From: Acinetobacter sp. TR3
GTDB lineage: Bacteria; Pseudomonadota; Gammaproteobacteria; Pseudomonadales; Moraxellaceae
Direction of reading: 5' to 3'
Assembly (NCBI RefSeq): GCF_027105055.1
Contig: NZ_CP114264.1
Span: 992,001-1,056,000, forward strand
DNA: 64,000 bases
Both the position numbers and the translations under genes were made by a program. A model generated the notes under the pieces. The model made no database searches and was not told the origin of the DNA. It saw only the letters and a program-made list of their open reading frames with translations. Positions 47,153-56,943 of this stretch are shown here, piece after piece. Positions within the stretch are counted from its first letter, which is position 1. Every line of letters begins with the position of its first letter.

Positions 47153-48766
47153 ATGTCTCATCAATCAGATCTTATTAGCCAAGATATTTTGGCATATTTA
47201 AAACAGCACGAAAATAAAGACCTTTTGCGCTTCTTGACTTGCGGTAACGTCGATGATGGTAAGTCAACGCTAATTGGTCGTTTACTTTATGATTCAAAGT
47301 TGATCTATGAAGATCAATTACAAGCGGTAACACGTGATAGTAAAAAAGTAGGAACGACTGGTGATGCGCCTGATCTTGCTTTACTTGTTGATGGTTTACA
47401 AGCTGAACGTGAACAGGGGATTACGATTGATGTAGCTTATCGTTATTTCTCAACTGAAAAACGTAAGTTCATCATTGCAGATACACCAGGACACGAACAA
47501 TATACCCGTAACATGGCAACAGGTGCATCAACGGCTGATCTTGCCATCATTTTGATTGATGCGCGTTATGGCGTACAAACACAAACTCGTCGTCATACTT
47601 TTATTGCAAGCTTACTCGGTATCAAGAATATCGTTGTTGCGATTAATAAAATGGACTTGGTTGAGTTTTCTGAAGCACGTTTTAATGAAATTCAAGTTGA
47701 ATATGATGCATTCTTAAGCCAACTTGGTGAACGTCGTCCAGAGAATATTTTATTCGTTCCGATTTCGGCATTGAATGGCGATAACGTCGTTAATCCATCT
47801 GCAAGTACGCCGTGGTACAAGGGTCAAACCTTGATGAGCATTCTTGAATCGGTGGAAATTAAACGCGAATCAAATAAAAATGAATTCCGTTTCCCTGTTC
47901 AGTATGTAAATCGTCCAAACCTTGATTTCCGTGGTTTTGCGGGTACGATTGCGCTTGGTGAAATCAACGTTGGTGATGAAATCGTTGCCTTACCTTCAGG
48001 TAAAAAATCAACGGTTAAAGAAATTGTGACCTTTGATGGGAATCTTGAACAAGCAATTGCAGGTCAAGCGGTTACTTTAACGTTAAATGATGAAATTGAT
48101 ATTTCACGTGGTAATGTTTTGGTTCGTGCAGGTGAACAACCTCTTATTTCGCGTAGTGTTCGTGCATCTGTTGTATGGATGAATGAACATCCTTTAGTGA
48201 AAGGTAAATTGTATAACCTTAAAATCGGTACTCAAACTGTTCCTGCAAAAGTCAGTGCGATCAATTACCGTGTCAACGTAAATACACTTGAACATACTCA
48301 AGTTGAAGAAATTGAGTTAAATGCGATTGCAGATCTTGTGATTGAGTTTGATGCTCCAGTGGTATTTGACCAATATCAAGATAGCCGTTATACAGGTTCG
48401 TTGATCTTTATTGACCGCTTAAGCAATGTTACTGTTGGTGCAGGGATGATTGAAGCCGCAGTAGAATGGACTGCGCATAGTAATCCTGTGACAGCGGAAG
48501 ATCGTGCTGCTCGCTTAGGTCAGAAACCTGCTGTGATTGGTGTTTCTGCGCAGTTAATCGAGAATGCACAAGCTTTAGAAAGTTTGTTGATTCAACAAGG
48601 TGTTGTTGCAATTGCCAAAGCAGGTCTAACTGCTGAGCAAATTGCATTGTTACGTGAAACAGGTGTGGTTGTGATTACCACTATTGTTGAGGGTACGGAT
48701 ACAAGTTTGACAGCTGATACTGCTGAAGAAGCTGCTGAAAAAATCGTGGAGTTAGTTCGTCTTTAA
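47153..48766 (+). CDS. cysN: Sulfate adenylyltransferase subunit 1 (GTPase)
   Basis: GTPase subunit that drives the CysD reaction. The 537-residue protein has the elongation-factor-like GTPase domain ([18 protein letters not shown] at residues 30-45, [20 protein letters not shown]) followed by two beta-barrel domains. There is no C-terminal APS kinase (CysC) domain; instead the last 120 residues ([20 protein letters not shown] onward) form a short extension, which is atypical and resembles a degenerate remnant of that domain in length and position. cysC is not nearby. Confidence 0.94.
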   Translation: MSHQSDLISQDILAYLKQHENKDLLRFLTCGNVDDGKSTLIGRLLYDSKLIYEDQLQAVTRDSKKVGTTGDAPDLALLVDGLQAEREQGITIDVAYRYFSTEKRKFIIADTPGHEQYTRNMATGASTADLAIILIDARYGVQTQTRRHTFIASLLGIKNIVVAINKMDLVEFSEARFNEIQVEYDAFLSQLGERRPENILFVPISALNGDNVVNPSASTPWYKGQTLMSILESVEIKRESNKNEFRFPVQYVNRPNLDFRGFAGTIALGEINVGDEIVALPSGKKSTVKEIVTFDGNLEQAIAGQAVTLTLNDEIDISRGNVLVRAGEQPLISRSVRASVVWMNEHPLVKGKLYNLKIGTQTVPAKVSAINYRVNVNTLEHTQVEEIELNAIADLVIEFDAPVVFDQYQDSRYTGSLIFIDRLSNVTVGAGMIEAAVEWTAHSNPVTAEDRAARLGQKPAVIGVSAQLIENAQALESLLIQQGVVAIAKAGLTAEQIALLRETGVVVITTIVEGTDTSLTADTAEEAAEKIVELVRL

Positions 48767-48784
48767 TAGCTTGGACTGACTTCT

Positions 48785-48810
48785 AAAAGCCTGCTTATGC
48801 AGGCTTTTTT
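48785..48810 (+). terminator. cysDN terminator
   Basis: AAAAGCCTGC and GCAGGCTTTT arms around a four-base loop with a T-run. Confidence 0.93.
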
Positions 48811-48965
48811 ATTTTATAAATTCGAGATTTATATGTTTGAAGGTTCTTGATTCTTCGATTTAATTTAAAAATAGTGATAAATATATTGGGCTGATATTTT
48901 TTTATTCTGTTTTGAAATGTCTTTTATGAGACAATAGTTCTTTGAATTATTGTCTAAGGACTCCC

Positions 48966-49481
48966 ATGACTGAGCAAACTCCTGAATATTTAAGCGATAT
49001 CGAAATTTTAGACATTTTACAGTCTATGAAAAAAGATAAGCTTGATGCAGAAGCGAACGAAATCATCCGTAATGGGGGTAAGGCGGGGCGTCAAGAAGCG
49101 CACAAGCAAGCTTTGGTTGCACTGAATACAAGTTTTGAAGATAAATTTGTAGAAGCCGTAACACTTGCATTAGGTTTAAATTCTGGACAAGCTAAAAAAA
49201 TTCGTTATAAAAAAGATCGTATTCGTATTTTAAAAGTGCGAGGTATTGATTATCTTGCGATTGATGGGGCTGAAACAGCTCAAGTTCTGTCTCAAGTTGC
49301 TCAAGCAATTGTGCGTGAAGATTCAATAGTGACTCACGATCTACATAACATCTTTCCATTTTGGAAAGAAGGATGGCCAATGGTTCAGTTCGATAATGCA
49401 TATAAAATCCTGTCAGAAGACATTGCAATTCATTATCAAGCTACATTAGATCAATTAATTTCACTATATGGTGGAAATTAA
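48966..49481 (+). CDS. Hypothetical protein
   Basis: A 171-residue soluble protein that I do not recognise. ATG 48966 (MTEQTPEYLSD) follows an AAGGA site; the frame is open eight codons further upstream. It is mainly helical, with a basic central patch (SGQAKKIRYKKDRIRILKVRGIDYLAI) that could bind nucleic acid, and a C-terminal FPFWKEGWPMVQFDNAYKIL segment. It precedes an L7/L12-like gene by 52 bases and may be co-transcribed with it. Confidence 0.6.
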   Translation: MTEQTPEYLSDIEILDILQSMKKDKLDAEANEIIRNGGKAGRQEAHKQALVALNTSFEDKFVEAVTLALGLNSGQAKKIRYKKDRIRILKVRGIDYLAIDGAETAQVLSQVAQAIVREDSIVTHDLHNIFPFWKEGWPMVQFDNAYKILSEDIAIHYQATLDQLISLYGGN

Positions 49482-49533
49482 ATTTTCTACGAAATCAAAA
49501 TAAATTATTATAAATAACAAGGATGTTAAATTT

Positions 49534-49797
49534 ATGAGTTTGAATATAGAGATGCCACGTGAGGCTCTAGATGCTTTAAGAGCAGGTCAGTTGATAGATG
49601 CAATCAAAATTACTCGTGAGAAAACAGGTCTTGGGTTGAAAGAATCCAAAGACTTGGTCGAACGATATTTAAAAGAGCATCCACAAGAGCAAGCGCTAAT
49701 TCAGGAACAGTTAGCCCAACGCAGTCGTGGCGGAATCCAAATCTTTATTTTGATTTTCATCATATTGGTGATTTTAGTTTGGTTTTTGACCAGATAA
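49534..49797 (+). CDS. L7/L12 C-terminal-domain-like protein with membrane helix
   Basis: An 87-residue protein. Residues about 12-50 (ALRAGQLIDAIKITREKTGLGLKESKDLVERYL) match the helix-turn of the ribosomal protein L7/L12 C-terminal domain (LGLKEAKDLVE-like), the part that contacts translation factors. Residues 67-85 form a membrane helix (IQIFILIFIILVILVWFLT), absent from true L7/L12. Similar short proteins are seen in other proteobacteria, without established function. The tail anchor predicts a membrane-bound protein whose soluble domain faces the cytoplasm. Confidence 0.78.
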   Translation: MSLNIEMPREALDALRAGQLIDAIKITREKTGLGLKESKDLVERYLKEHPQEQALIQEQLAQRSRGGIQIFILIFIILVILVWFLTR

Positions 49798-49825
49798 ATT
49801 AAGCCCTTCAAAGGGCTTAATTTTT
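49796..49825 (+). terminator. Terminator after the L7/L12-like gene
   Basis: AAATTAAGCCCTT and AAGGGCTTAATTT arms around two bases, then T-rich. Confidence 0.85.
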
Positions 49826-49830
49826 ATGAG

Positions 49831-51159
49831 TTATTCAGTTGTTGTTGACGGCGGCTCATTTTCTAAGCTGGGAATAATTTGAGTGACCAGTAATTGATCG
49901 ATTTTATAATGGTCAATATCAACTACTTCAAACTTAAAACCCGCATATTCTACCGCATCGGCAGGGCGAGGGATTTTGCGTAGACGATACATGATGAAAC
50001 CCGCGATTGTTTCATAATTTTCATTTTCTGGAAATTCTTCAATTTCTAAGACATGTTTCACATCTTCAATTGGGGTGCTACCATCAATCAGCCATGAGTG
50101 GTTATCACGCTTAATAATTTGTTGATCTTCTTCCATTGGTGTTACCCAATCACCCATCACTGTAATCATAATGTCGCTTAAAGTAATCACTCCAACAACT
50201 AGAGCATATTCGTTAATAACGACTGCAAACTTTTCTTTGGTAGAGCGAAAACGATCAAGTACTTCGGATAAAGTTAAGGTGTCAGGAATGATTAAGACGG
50301 TGCGGATTGTAGATTCATTGAGTTGAAGTAGAGATTGATTATTTAAGATACGGACTAAAATATCTTTGGTATCGACATAACCAATGACTTGATCAATATG
50401 CTCATTACAGACTAAAAATTTTGAATAAGGATATTCAGCGAGTTTTTGGCGAATACTACTTTCATTTTCTTTAAGTGTGAAATAAACAACATTTTCACGC
50501 GTGGTCATGCTTGAAGGAACGGTTCTTTCTTCAAGTTCAAAAACATTTTCAATGAAGTGGTGCTCCTGTTTTTGCAAAACGCCAGCTTGAGCTCCTGCAT
50601 CCATGACAGCAGAAATATCATCAAACGTAATATTGTCATCACGAATGGTATTTACTTTAAATAATCGGAACAACAAGTTTGCAATTGCATTGATTCCCCA
50701 AGCTAAAGGCTTACAAATTTTGATAAAAACTTGAATCGGCTCAATAACACGAATAGAAATTTTTTCTGGAGCAATCATTGCCAAACGTTTTGGCATTAGA
50801 TCCGCAAACAAAATAAAAAGGGAAGTTACTAAGGTGAAGGATAAAGCAAAACCAATCGTTTCTAGCCAAGGCCCCACATAAAACTGTTTAAGCATTTCTA
50901 CAAAAAATGGGCGAAAAGCTGCTTCACCTAAAATACCGCCTAAGATAGCAACAGCATTTAAACCGATTTGTGAGGCTGCAAAAAAGTCCGCAGACTGTTC
51001 CTGTAAATCTAAAACTTTTTGTGCTCGAATTTCACCAGATTCAGCCAAAATTTTTAATTTAACTTTTCGAGCACCAGCAAGTGCAATTTCAGTGAGCGAG
51101 AGAAAACCTGCCGCAGTTATGAGCAGAATAATGATAATAATATTTTGGAAGAGACTCAC
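49831..51159 (-). CDS. CNNM/CorC family membrane protein (hemolysin-type)
   Basis: A 442-residue protein with four N-terminal membrane helices of the DUF21/CNNM domain (residues 1-190, LSLTEIALAGARKVKLKILAESG), a CBS pair (about 205-340, including TTRENVVYFTLKENES) and a C-terminal CorC_HlyC domain (about 355-435, DNHSWLIDGSTPIEDVKHVLE). Members act in magnesium or cobalt efflux; the old name 'hemolysin' is historical. The partner CorA is not present here. Confidence 0.88.
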   Translation of the reverse strand: MSLFQNIIIIILLITAAGFLSLTEIALAGARKVKLKILAESGEIRAQKVLDLQEQSADFFAASQIGLNAVAILGGILGEAAFRPFFVEMLKQFYVGPWLETIGFALSFTLVTSLFILFADLMPKRLAMIAPEKISIRVIEPIQVFIKICKPLAWGINAIANLLFRLFKVNTIRDDNITFDDISAVMDAGAQAGVLQKQEHHFIENVFELEERTVPSSMTTRENVVYFTLKENESSIRQKLAEYPYSKFLVCNEHIDQVIGYVDTKDILVRILNNQSLLQLNESTIRTVLIIPDTLTLSEVLDRFRSTKEKFAVVINEYALVVGVITLSDIMITVMGDWVTPMEEDQQIIKRDNHSWLIDGSTPIEDVKHVLEIEEFPENENYETIAGFIMYRLRKIPRPADAVEYAGFKFEVVDIDHYKIDQLLVTQIIPSLENEPPSTTTE

Positions 51160-51304
51160 ACATCACCTGTGGTTCATCGTTTATTATGAATATGTTGTAA
51201 CATAAAAAAAGAAGAGAGGTAATTGGGTATTACCTCAGTATAACAATTTTGCTTATGAAACAAGAATATCCGTAGAGGAAATCATATTGTTACAAAGCAA
51301 TATT

Positions 51305-52294
51305 TTAGTATTGTGAAAATTGTGAATTATTTAAAAGAAACTCACGATTTTCTTCTTCAATCATTTGGCGTGCAACAAAGAGGATAAGTTGTCTTAACCA
51401 ACGATGTGCAGGATGATGGTGTAGTAATGGACACCAAGCCATTTTAAGCTCAAATTCTGGAATGTAAAAAGGAGGGTCTTTAATAAGAAGACGAGGATTT
51501 TGTGCTTGCAAACGTGCCATACGTGTTGGCAATGTTGCAATCAGATCAACATTCTGCGCTAACAGTGCAGGCATTTGATAGTGGCGAGTAAAAACTGAAA
51601 TCTTACGACGTTGACCAATTCGTTCCAAAGCTTGGTCAATCCAACCAAGTCCTGCTTGTTTATCTGGATTTACACCAAAGCCAACGCCCATACCTGTTTT
51701 AGAAACCCAAATATGTTGAGCATCTAAATAGCTTTTAAGGTTGAGATGGGTTACAGCAGGGTGCTTATCATTTAAAATACAGCTAAAACTATCGCGCCAT
51801 ACCAAAACTTGATGGAAGCTTTGTGGGATTTCATTGAAGCGGTTAATGGCTAGATCAACTTTGCCTTGCTCCATATCTCGATAAGAAACATCACTTGGGG
51901 TTAAGAAGTCCAGTACAACATTTGGCGCTTCAGAGCGAAGTGCTTTTACAAGACGCGGTACAAGCGTTGCTTCAGCATAATCGGAAGTCATTATGCGAAA
52001 AACGCGCGTACTGGTATAAGGTCTAAATTCGGTGCGTGGTTCGAGAATCATCGACAAATCTGATAATGCATCACGAATACGTGGTTGTAATTCGAGCGCA
52101 CGCTCAGTTGGTGTCATTCCTTCAGAAGAACGAATGAGTAGAGGGTCGTTAAATAAATTACGTAAGCGACGTAAAATATTACTCATTGCGGGTTGAGTGA
52201 CACCCAGTTGTTCTGCAGCACGTGTGACATTTTTTTCACGAAGAAGTACATCAAGATAAATTAATAAATTGAGATCAACCCGCTCCAGATTCAT
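51305..52294 (-). CDS. LysR-type transcriptional regulator
   Basis: A 329-residue regulator with an N-terminal winged helix-turn-helix (RVDLNLLIYLDVLLREKNVTRAAEQLGVTQPAMSNILRRLRNLF) and an effector-binding domain. NodD-like features are DLNLLIYLDVLLRE and SSEGMTPTERALELQPRIRDAL. It is divergent from aceA with about 530 bases between starts, so it may control isocitrate lyase or itself; this is inference. The effector is unknown. The domain has no unusual feature. Confidence 0.85.
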   Translation of the reverse strand: MNLERVDLNLLIYLDVLLREKNVTRAAEQLGVTQPAMSNILRRLRNLFNDPLLIRSSEGMTPTERALELQPRIRDALSDLSMILEPRTEFRPYTSTRVFRIMTSDYAEATLVPRLVKALRSEAPNVVLDFLTPSDVSYRDMEQGKVDLAINRFNEIPQSFHQVLVWRDSFSCILNDKHPAVTHLNLKSYLDAQHIWVSKTGMGVGFGVNPDKQAGLGWIDQALERIGQRRKISVFTRHYQMPALLAQNVDLIATLPTRMARLQAQNPRLLIKDPPFYIPEFELKMAWCPLLHHHPAHRWLRQLILFVARQMIEEENREFLLNNSQFSQY

Positions 52295-52720
52295 AAAAAA
52301 AATACCGAAAATAAAATTTTTGAATTGTGATGAATTATGACATAACTAAAGCCGTTTGTGTAACTTAAAACGAGATAAAAGGTATAGCAAATAGTTGAAT
52401 GGTTTGGTCTTATTAAATTTGAATAAGCTCGTAACAGATTCATTATCATGAGGAAATTATATTCAATATATAAAACACTATAGCCATTTCTGCATTTATT
52501 CGAGTTATTCATTCATATGCTTTGGTATTGGATAGTTGTTTTAAATGTATAGAAATAATACGAGTTAGATTGTTTAATGAATAATTTATGATGAATTTTA
52601 TTTTTAAAAATATTTATATATCAAAGTCTTGGATTGTTATTTTGAATATTCTATATCGTTTTATCTGTATATTTCATAAATAAATACTGAAAATTAACCA
52701 AGAATATTGGATTAATCTGT
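52295..52720. other. Regulatory gap between the LysR gene and aceA
   Basis: AT-rich non-coding sequence holding the LysR promoter. A 73-codon minus-strand frame here is not accepted. Its right end holds the palindrome at 52721. Confidence 0.6.
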
Positions 52721-52742
52721 TTGCACAGACTAAGCTGTGCAA
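52721..52742. promoter_or_regulatory. Palindromic operator candidate for aceA
   Basis: TTGCACAG-ACTAAG-CTGTGCAA, eight perfect bases on each side. It ends five bases before the candidate -35 box (52747). The protein that binds it is not known; a LysR-type site is not excluded. Confidence 0.65.
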
Positions 52743-52746
52743 CATG

Positions 52747-52776
52747 TTGATGAAGTGCTTAAAATCTAGACTATAA
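52747..52776 (+). promoter_or_regulatory. Candidate sigma-70 promoter of aceA
   Basis: TTGATG (52747) and CTATAA (52771), 18 bases apart, about 50 bases before the start codon. The palindrome at 52721 sits just upstream. Confidence 0.5.
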
Positions 52777-52828
52777 AAGCATGGTTTTTTGCGATCATTC
52801 GATGCCAATCCCTCTAAAGGAATATATC

Positions 52829-54433
52829 ATGTCTACATATTTAACAGCGATTGATGCAATCCGCGAATTAAAAGCAAAATTCGGCGACACTTGGCGCGAT
52901 ATTAGCCCAGAAGATGCTGCTCGTATGCAAATGCAAAACCGTTTCAAAACTGGTTTAGATATTGCTAAATATACAGCTGCGATTATGCGTCGTGATATGG
53001 CTGCTTATGATGCTGACTCTAGCAAATATACTCAATCATTAGGTTGCTGGCACGGTTTCATCGCTCAACAAAAAATGATTGCGAACAAAAAATACTTCGG
53101 TACTACTGAACGTCGCTATATCTACCTTTCTGGTTGGATGGTTGCTGCACTTCGTTCAGAATTTGGTCCACTTCCTGACCAATCTATGCACGAAAAAACT
53201 TCTGTTCCTGCATTAATTGAAGAAATCTATACTTTCTTACGTCAAGCTGACGCGAAAGAACTAAACGATTTATTCCGTGCGCTTAAAAAAGCTCAAGAAG
53301 CTGGTGACACTGCTAAAGCTGCTGAAATCACTGCTCAAATCGATGGTTTCCAAACTCACGTTGTGCCAATTATTGCTGACATCGACGCTGGTTTCGGTAA
53401 CGAAGAAGCGACTTACTTACTTGCTAAGAAAATGATCGAAGCTGGTGCTTGTGCGCTTCAAATCGAAAACCAAGTATCTGATGCGAAACAATGTGGTCAC
53501 CAAGCTGGTAAAGTAACTGTTCCGCACGAAGACTTCATCGCTAAAATCCATGCATTACGTTATGCATTCTTAGAAATGGGTCTTGATGACGGTATCATCG
53601 TTGCGCGTACTGACTCTGAAGGCGCTGACTTGACTCAAAAAATCCCAGTGGTTAAAGAGCCAGGCGACATCGCTTCTCAATACATCAGCTACTTAGAAAC
53701 AACTGAAATTGACATTGCTGATGCTCAAGAAGATGAAATCTTGATCAAACGTAATGGTAAATTACACCGTCCTAAGCGTTTAGCTTCTGGTTTATATCAG
53801 TTCCGTGCTGACACTCAAATTGACCGTGTTGTACTTGACTGTGTATCTAGCCTTCAAAATGGTGCTGACCTTCTTTGGATCGAAACTGCGACTCCAAACG
53901 TTGAAGAAATCGCTCACATGGTTAACCGTGTACGTGAAACAGTTCCAAATGCTAAGCTTGTTTATAACAACAGCCCATCATTCAACTGGACGTTAAACTT
54001 CCGTCAACAAGCTTACGACCGTTGGATTGCTGAAGGTAAAGACGTTTCTGCTTACGACCGTGCTAAATTAATGAGCGCTGAGTACGATGCAACTGAATTA
54101 GCTGCTGATGCTGATGAGAAAGTACGTACATTCCAAGCTGATGCTTCTCGTGAAGCGGGTGTGTTCCATCACTTGATCACACTTCCTACTTACCACACTG
54201 CTGCTCTTTCTACTCATGAGCTTGCACAAGGTTACTTCGGTTCTGAAGGTATGTTGGCTTATGTTGCTGGCGTACAACGTAAAGAAATCCGTGGTGGTAT
54301 CGCTTGTGTTAAACACCAAGCAATGGCGGGTTCTGACATCGGTGATGATCACAAAGAAATCTTCTCTGGTGACAACGCTCTTAAAGCGCACGATGATGCT
54401 AAAAACACAATGAACCAATTCGCTGCTCACTAA
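52829..54433 (+). CDS. aceA: Isocitrate lyase, long form
   Basis: Splits isocitrate into succinate and glyoxylate, the entry to the glyoxylate shunt. The protein has 534 residues from ATG 52829, with an AAAGGAA site; the frame is open upstream to 52781. This is the longer type found in Acinetobacter and Pseudomonas. Landmarks are VVPIIADIDAGFGNEEATYLLAKK, ALQIENQVSDAKQCGHQAGKVTVPHEDF (the catalytic KxCGH loop, here with Gln replacing one Lys), IIVARTDSEGADL, and VYNNSPSFNWTLNF. Codons are strongly biased (a highly expressed gene). Required on acetate, fatty acid and alkane carbon. Confidence 0.96.
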   Translation: MSTYLTAIDAIRELKAKFGDTWRDISPEDAARMQMQNRFKTGLDIAKYTAAIMRRDMAAYDADSSKYTQSLGCWHGFIAQQKMIANKKYFGTTERRYIYLSGWMVAALRSEFGPLPDQSMHEKTSVPALIEEIYTFLRQADAKELNDLFRALKKAQEAGDTAKAAEITAQIDGFQTHVVPIIADIDAGFGNEEATYLLAKKMIEAGACALQIENQVSDAKQCGHQAGKVTVPHEDFIAKIHALRYAFLEMGLDDGIIVARTDSEGADLTQKIPVVKEPGDIASQYISYLETTEIDIADAQEDEILIKRNGKLHRPKRLASGLYQFRADTQIDRVVLDCVSSLQNGADLLWIETATPNVEEIAHMVNRVRETVPNAKLVYNNSPSFNWTLNFRQQAYDRWIAEGKDVSAYDRAKLMSAEYDATELAADADEKVRTFQADASREAGVFHHLITLPTYHTAALSTHELAQGYFGSEGMLAYVAGVQRKEIRGGIACVKHQAMAGSDIGDDHKEIFSGDNALKAHDDAKNTMNQFAAH

Positions 54434-54447
54434 GCCTCGAATGATTC

Positions 54448-54476
54448 AAAAAAACCCTGCGTAAGCAGGGTTTTTT
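54448..54476 (+). terminator. aceA terminator
   Basis: AAAAAACCCTGC and GCAGGGTTTTTT arms closed by a four-base loop. Confidence 0.94.
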
Positions 54477-54488
54477 ATTTTAATCATA

Positions 54489-54513
54489 AAAATGCCCGCA
54501 ACAGCGAGCATTT
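54489..54513 (-). terminator. Weak terminator of the NlpE-like gene
   Basis: An imperfect AAATGC-CGC / GCG-GCATTT stem with a four-base loop, just after the stop of the leftward gene. Poor T-tail. Confidence 0.45.
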
Positions 54514-54528
54514 AAAATTTAAAAAAGA

Positions 54529-55002
54529 TTATTCAGCTTCTTTTTTGAGTTGATATTTATCAGCCAAATCACCAGTAATTTCTTTACCATCCATATCTAA
54601 TGCTTTTAAATAACCCTCAGCAACAAAATATTTACGGCTATCACCAGCTTTATCTAATTCAATAATAGATGAATTTTTGCTATCGAATTTGAAACTACCC
54701 TTGCTTTCAAATGGTTTGCCATCACCCTTACCAAGATACGTTTCTTTAATCTCATAAGTTTTATCTGAATTAAGTTCTAATTCGGTTTTAATACCTTCAC
54801 AATCTGCACAAGGCAGTATGCCTTTATATGTGCCATTCCAATCTAATGCATTTTCAGCAGTATGTGCAGTATCAGCTACAGTTGCTTCTGATACAGCTTC
54901 AGTTGTAGCTGGTGTTTGCTCTTCAACTTTTTTATTTTCAGTTTTACTACAAGCGACTAATACAAGAGAAGCTAAAGAAATTGCAATAATTGACTTTTTC
55001 AT
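54529..55002 (-). CDS. NlpE-like copper resistance lipoprotein
   Basis: A 157-residue lipoprotein; the lipobox is LVLVAC, with cysteine 18. A Glu/Thr/Ala-rich spacer (EEQTPATTEAVSEATVADTAHT) leads to the NlpE N-terminal domain (about 55-150), which carries the CxxC motif in GILPCADCEGIKTELELN. In E. coli NlpE signals surface contact and lipoprotein trafficking defects to Cpx. The C-terminal domain of E. coli NlpE is missing, as in many short homologues. Confidence 0.87.
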   Translation of the reverse strand: MKKSIIAISLASLVLVACSKTENKKVEEQTPATTEAVSEATVADTAHTAENALDWNGTYKGILPCADCEGIKTELELNSDKTYEIKETYLGKGDGKPFESKGSFKFDSKNSSIIELDKAGDSRKYFVAEGYLKALDMDGKEITGDLADKYQLKKEAE

Positions 55003-55189
55003 TTGGTATTAAACTCTTTTTTGAAAATATTGTTATTTAAACTATGGGATTTTAAGGAGAAAGGGTAGTGACAGTATGTAAGAGTTATTTAACCTTTGGT
55101 AAATCTATAAATGGCAGAATTTAAATTTATTATTTAACCTACTTATTGCAAAGTATTAAAATTTTAGAAAACAGTAAATTTTAAATATA

Positions 55190-55221
55190 AAAAAGCCTTT
55201 ATCGTTAGATAAAGGCTTTTT
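55190..55221 (-). terminator. Terminator after tRNA-Gly
   Basis: AAAAAGCCTTTATC and GATAAAGGCTTTTT arms around four bases, directly 3' of the leftward tRNA gene. Confidence 0.92.
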
Positions 55222-55227
55222 AAATTT

Positions 55228-55303
<76 letters not shown>

Positions 55304-55365
55304 AATAGGACGCATTATAGAGAGTTTCATTCAACTGTCAACTCTCGATGTTACTGAGTGTTGAA

Positions 55366-56787
55366 TTAATCAGCACGTCGCCAAATTGTACCTTGGCGCG
55401 TATCTTCTAAAACAACACCTTGATCGAGTAAAGACTGACGAATGCTATCAGCTTTTGCAAAATCTTTAGCCTTTTTCGCATCAACACGTTGTTGAATAAA
55501 ATCTTCAATTTCTGTATCAGAGAGATTAAGCGCTTCTTGACCAATATCAGACTTTAAAAAATCTTCAACATCATGTTGCACTAGACCAAGAATGTTCGTC
55601 AAATAACGTAGCGTTGAATAAAGAATAGTTGCTTGTTCAGCCTGTTCTTCTTTAACCGCACGATTTAATTCTTTATTGATTTCAAATAGTACTGCGATTG
55701 CTTCCGCAGTATTAAAGTCATCACGCATTGCACTGTTGAAGCGTTCAACAAGCTCTTGCGCTAAAGTTTCAACTGTTTTTTGACCATAAACTTGCTGATA
55801 AGCTTTAAATGAATGATAAAAACGACTTAATGTAGTCTTTGCTTCTTTTAATGCAACATCAGAGAAATTGACAGGGCTACGATAATGTGATGAGACAATA
55901 AAGTAACGAATCACTTCGGGATGGAATTTTTCCATGACATCGCGAATGGTAAAGAAGTTGCCTAAAGATTTAGACATTTTCTCGCCATCAACATTGATGA
56001 AACCAACATGCATCCAATAATTTACATATTGTTCACCTGTTGATGCTTCACTTTGTGCAATTTCATTTTCATGGTGGGGGAACATGAGATCTGAACCACC
56101 ACCATGAATGTCGAAATGATTGCCAAGGCAGCAAGTTGACATTGCAGAGCATTCAATATGCCAACCTGGGCGACCATTGCCCCATGGTGAAGCCCATGCA
56201 GGTTCATTTTCTTTGGCATGTTTCCAAAGAACAAAGTCAAAGGGGTGTTTCTTGTCTACTTCGACATCAACACGCTCTGAAGCGCCAGCCTGCATATCAT
56301 CCAATTTACGACCAGATAAGCGACCATATTTATCAAATTTAGTCACTTCAAAATAGACGTCGCCATTGGCAGCGGGGTATGCAGCGCCTTTATCAACCAG
56401 TGTATTGATCATGTTTTGCATTTGATCAATATATTCAGTTGCTTTAGGCGCTTCATCAGGTTCAGCACAGCCTAAGTTAGCCGCATCTTGATTCATTGCA
56501 TCAATAAAACGTGCTGTGAGTTGTTGGATGCTTTCACCATTCTCATTGGCACGCGCAATAATTTTGTCATCAATGTCAGTAATGTTACGAATATAGCGAA
56601 CTTTCCAGCCTTGGCTGCGTAAGAAGCGTATGATGTAATCAAATGCAACCATAACTCGAGCGTGTCCGATATGACAGTAATCGTAAACGGTCATACCACA
56701 GACATACATATCGATTTGACCTTCTTGACGTGGGACAAATTCAACTTTTTTACGTTGCTCAGAATTATATAGAACAAAAGGTTGCAT
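55366..56787 (-). CDS. cysS: Cysteinyl-tRNA synthetase
   Basis: Charges tRNA-Cys. The 473-residue class I enzyme starts at ATG 56787 ([19 protein letters not shown]); an upstream TTG at 56799 is less likely. The HIGH motif is in [16 protein letters not shown], zinc ligands are CGMTVYDYC, the ECSAMS stretch and the [14 protein letters not shown] block. [14 protein letters not shown] is the KMSKS loop, with the helical anticodon domain after residue 310. tRNA-Gly follows on the same strand. Confidence 0.97.
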   Translation of the reverse strand: MQPFVLYNSEQRKKVEFVPRQEGQIDMYVCGMTVYDYCHIGHARVMVAFDYIIRFLRSQGWKVRYIRNITDIDDKIIARANENGESIQQLTARFIDAMNQDAANLGCAEPDEAPKATEYIDQMQNMINTLVDKGAAYPAANGDVYFEVTKFDKYGRLSGRKLDDMQAGASERVDVEVDKKHPFDFVLWKHAKENEPAWASPWGNGRPGWHIECSAMSTCCLGNHFDIHGGGSDLMFPHHENEIAQSEASTGEQYVNYWMHVGFINVDGEKMSKSLGNFFTIRDVMEKFHPEVIRYFIVSSHYRSPVNFSDVALKEAKTTLSRFYHSFKAYQQVYGQKTVETLAQELVERFNSAMRDDFNTAEAIAVLFEINKELNRAVKEEQAEQATILYSTLRYLTNILGLVQHDVEDFLKSDIGQEALNLSDTEIEDFIQQRVDAKKAKDFAKADSIRQSLLDQGVVLEDTRQGTIWRRAD

Positions 56788-56943
56788 AAGGGTTTTCAAA
56801 CACTCTACAAAAATCGTGATTCATCATAACGTATGCATTGTATTTCATAAAGTTATCAGGTGAAAAAAATGGAGGAGTGATTGCCTTTATAAATGCCTAT
56901 TTTTTAGCAATATGGCATATTATGATTTTTTACTCTTGAGTTT

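Noticed and set aside
52291..52512. 73-codon minus-strand frame between the LysR gene and aceA
   Set aside because: Low-complexity AT-rich translation with no recognisable start signal; it lies in the promoter gap of the LysR gene.
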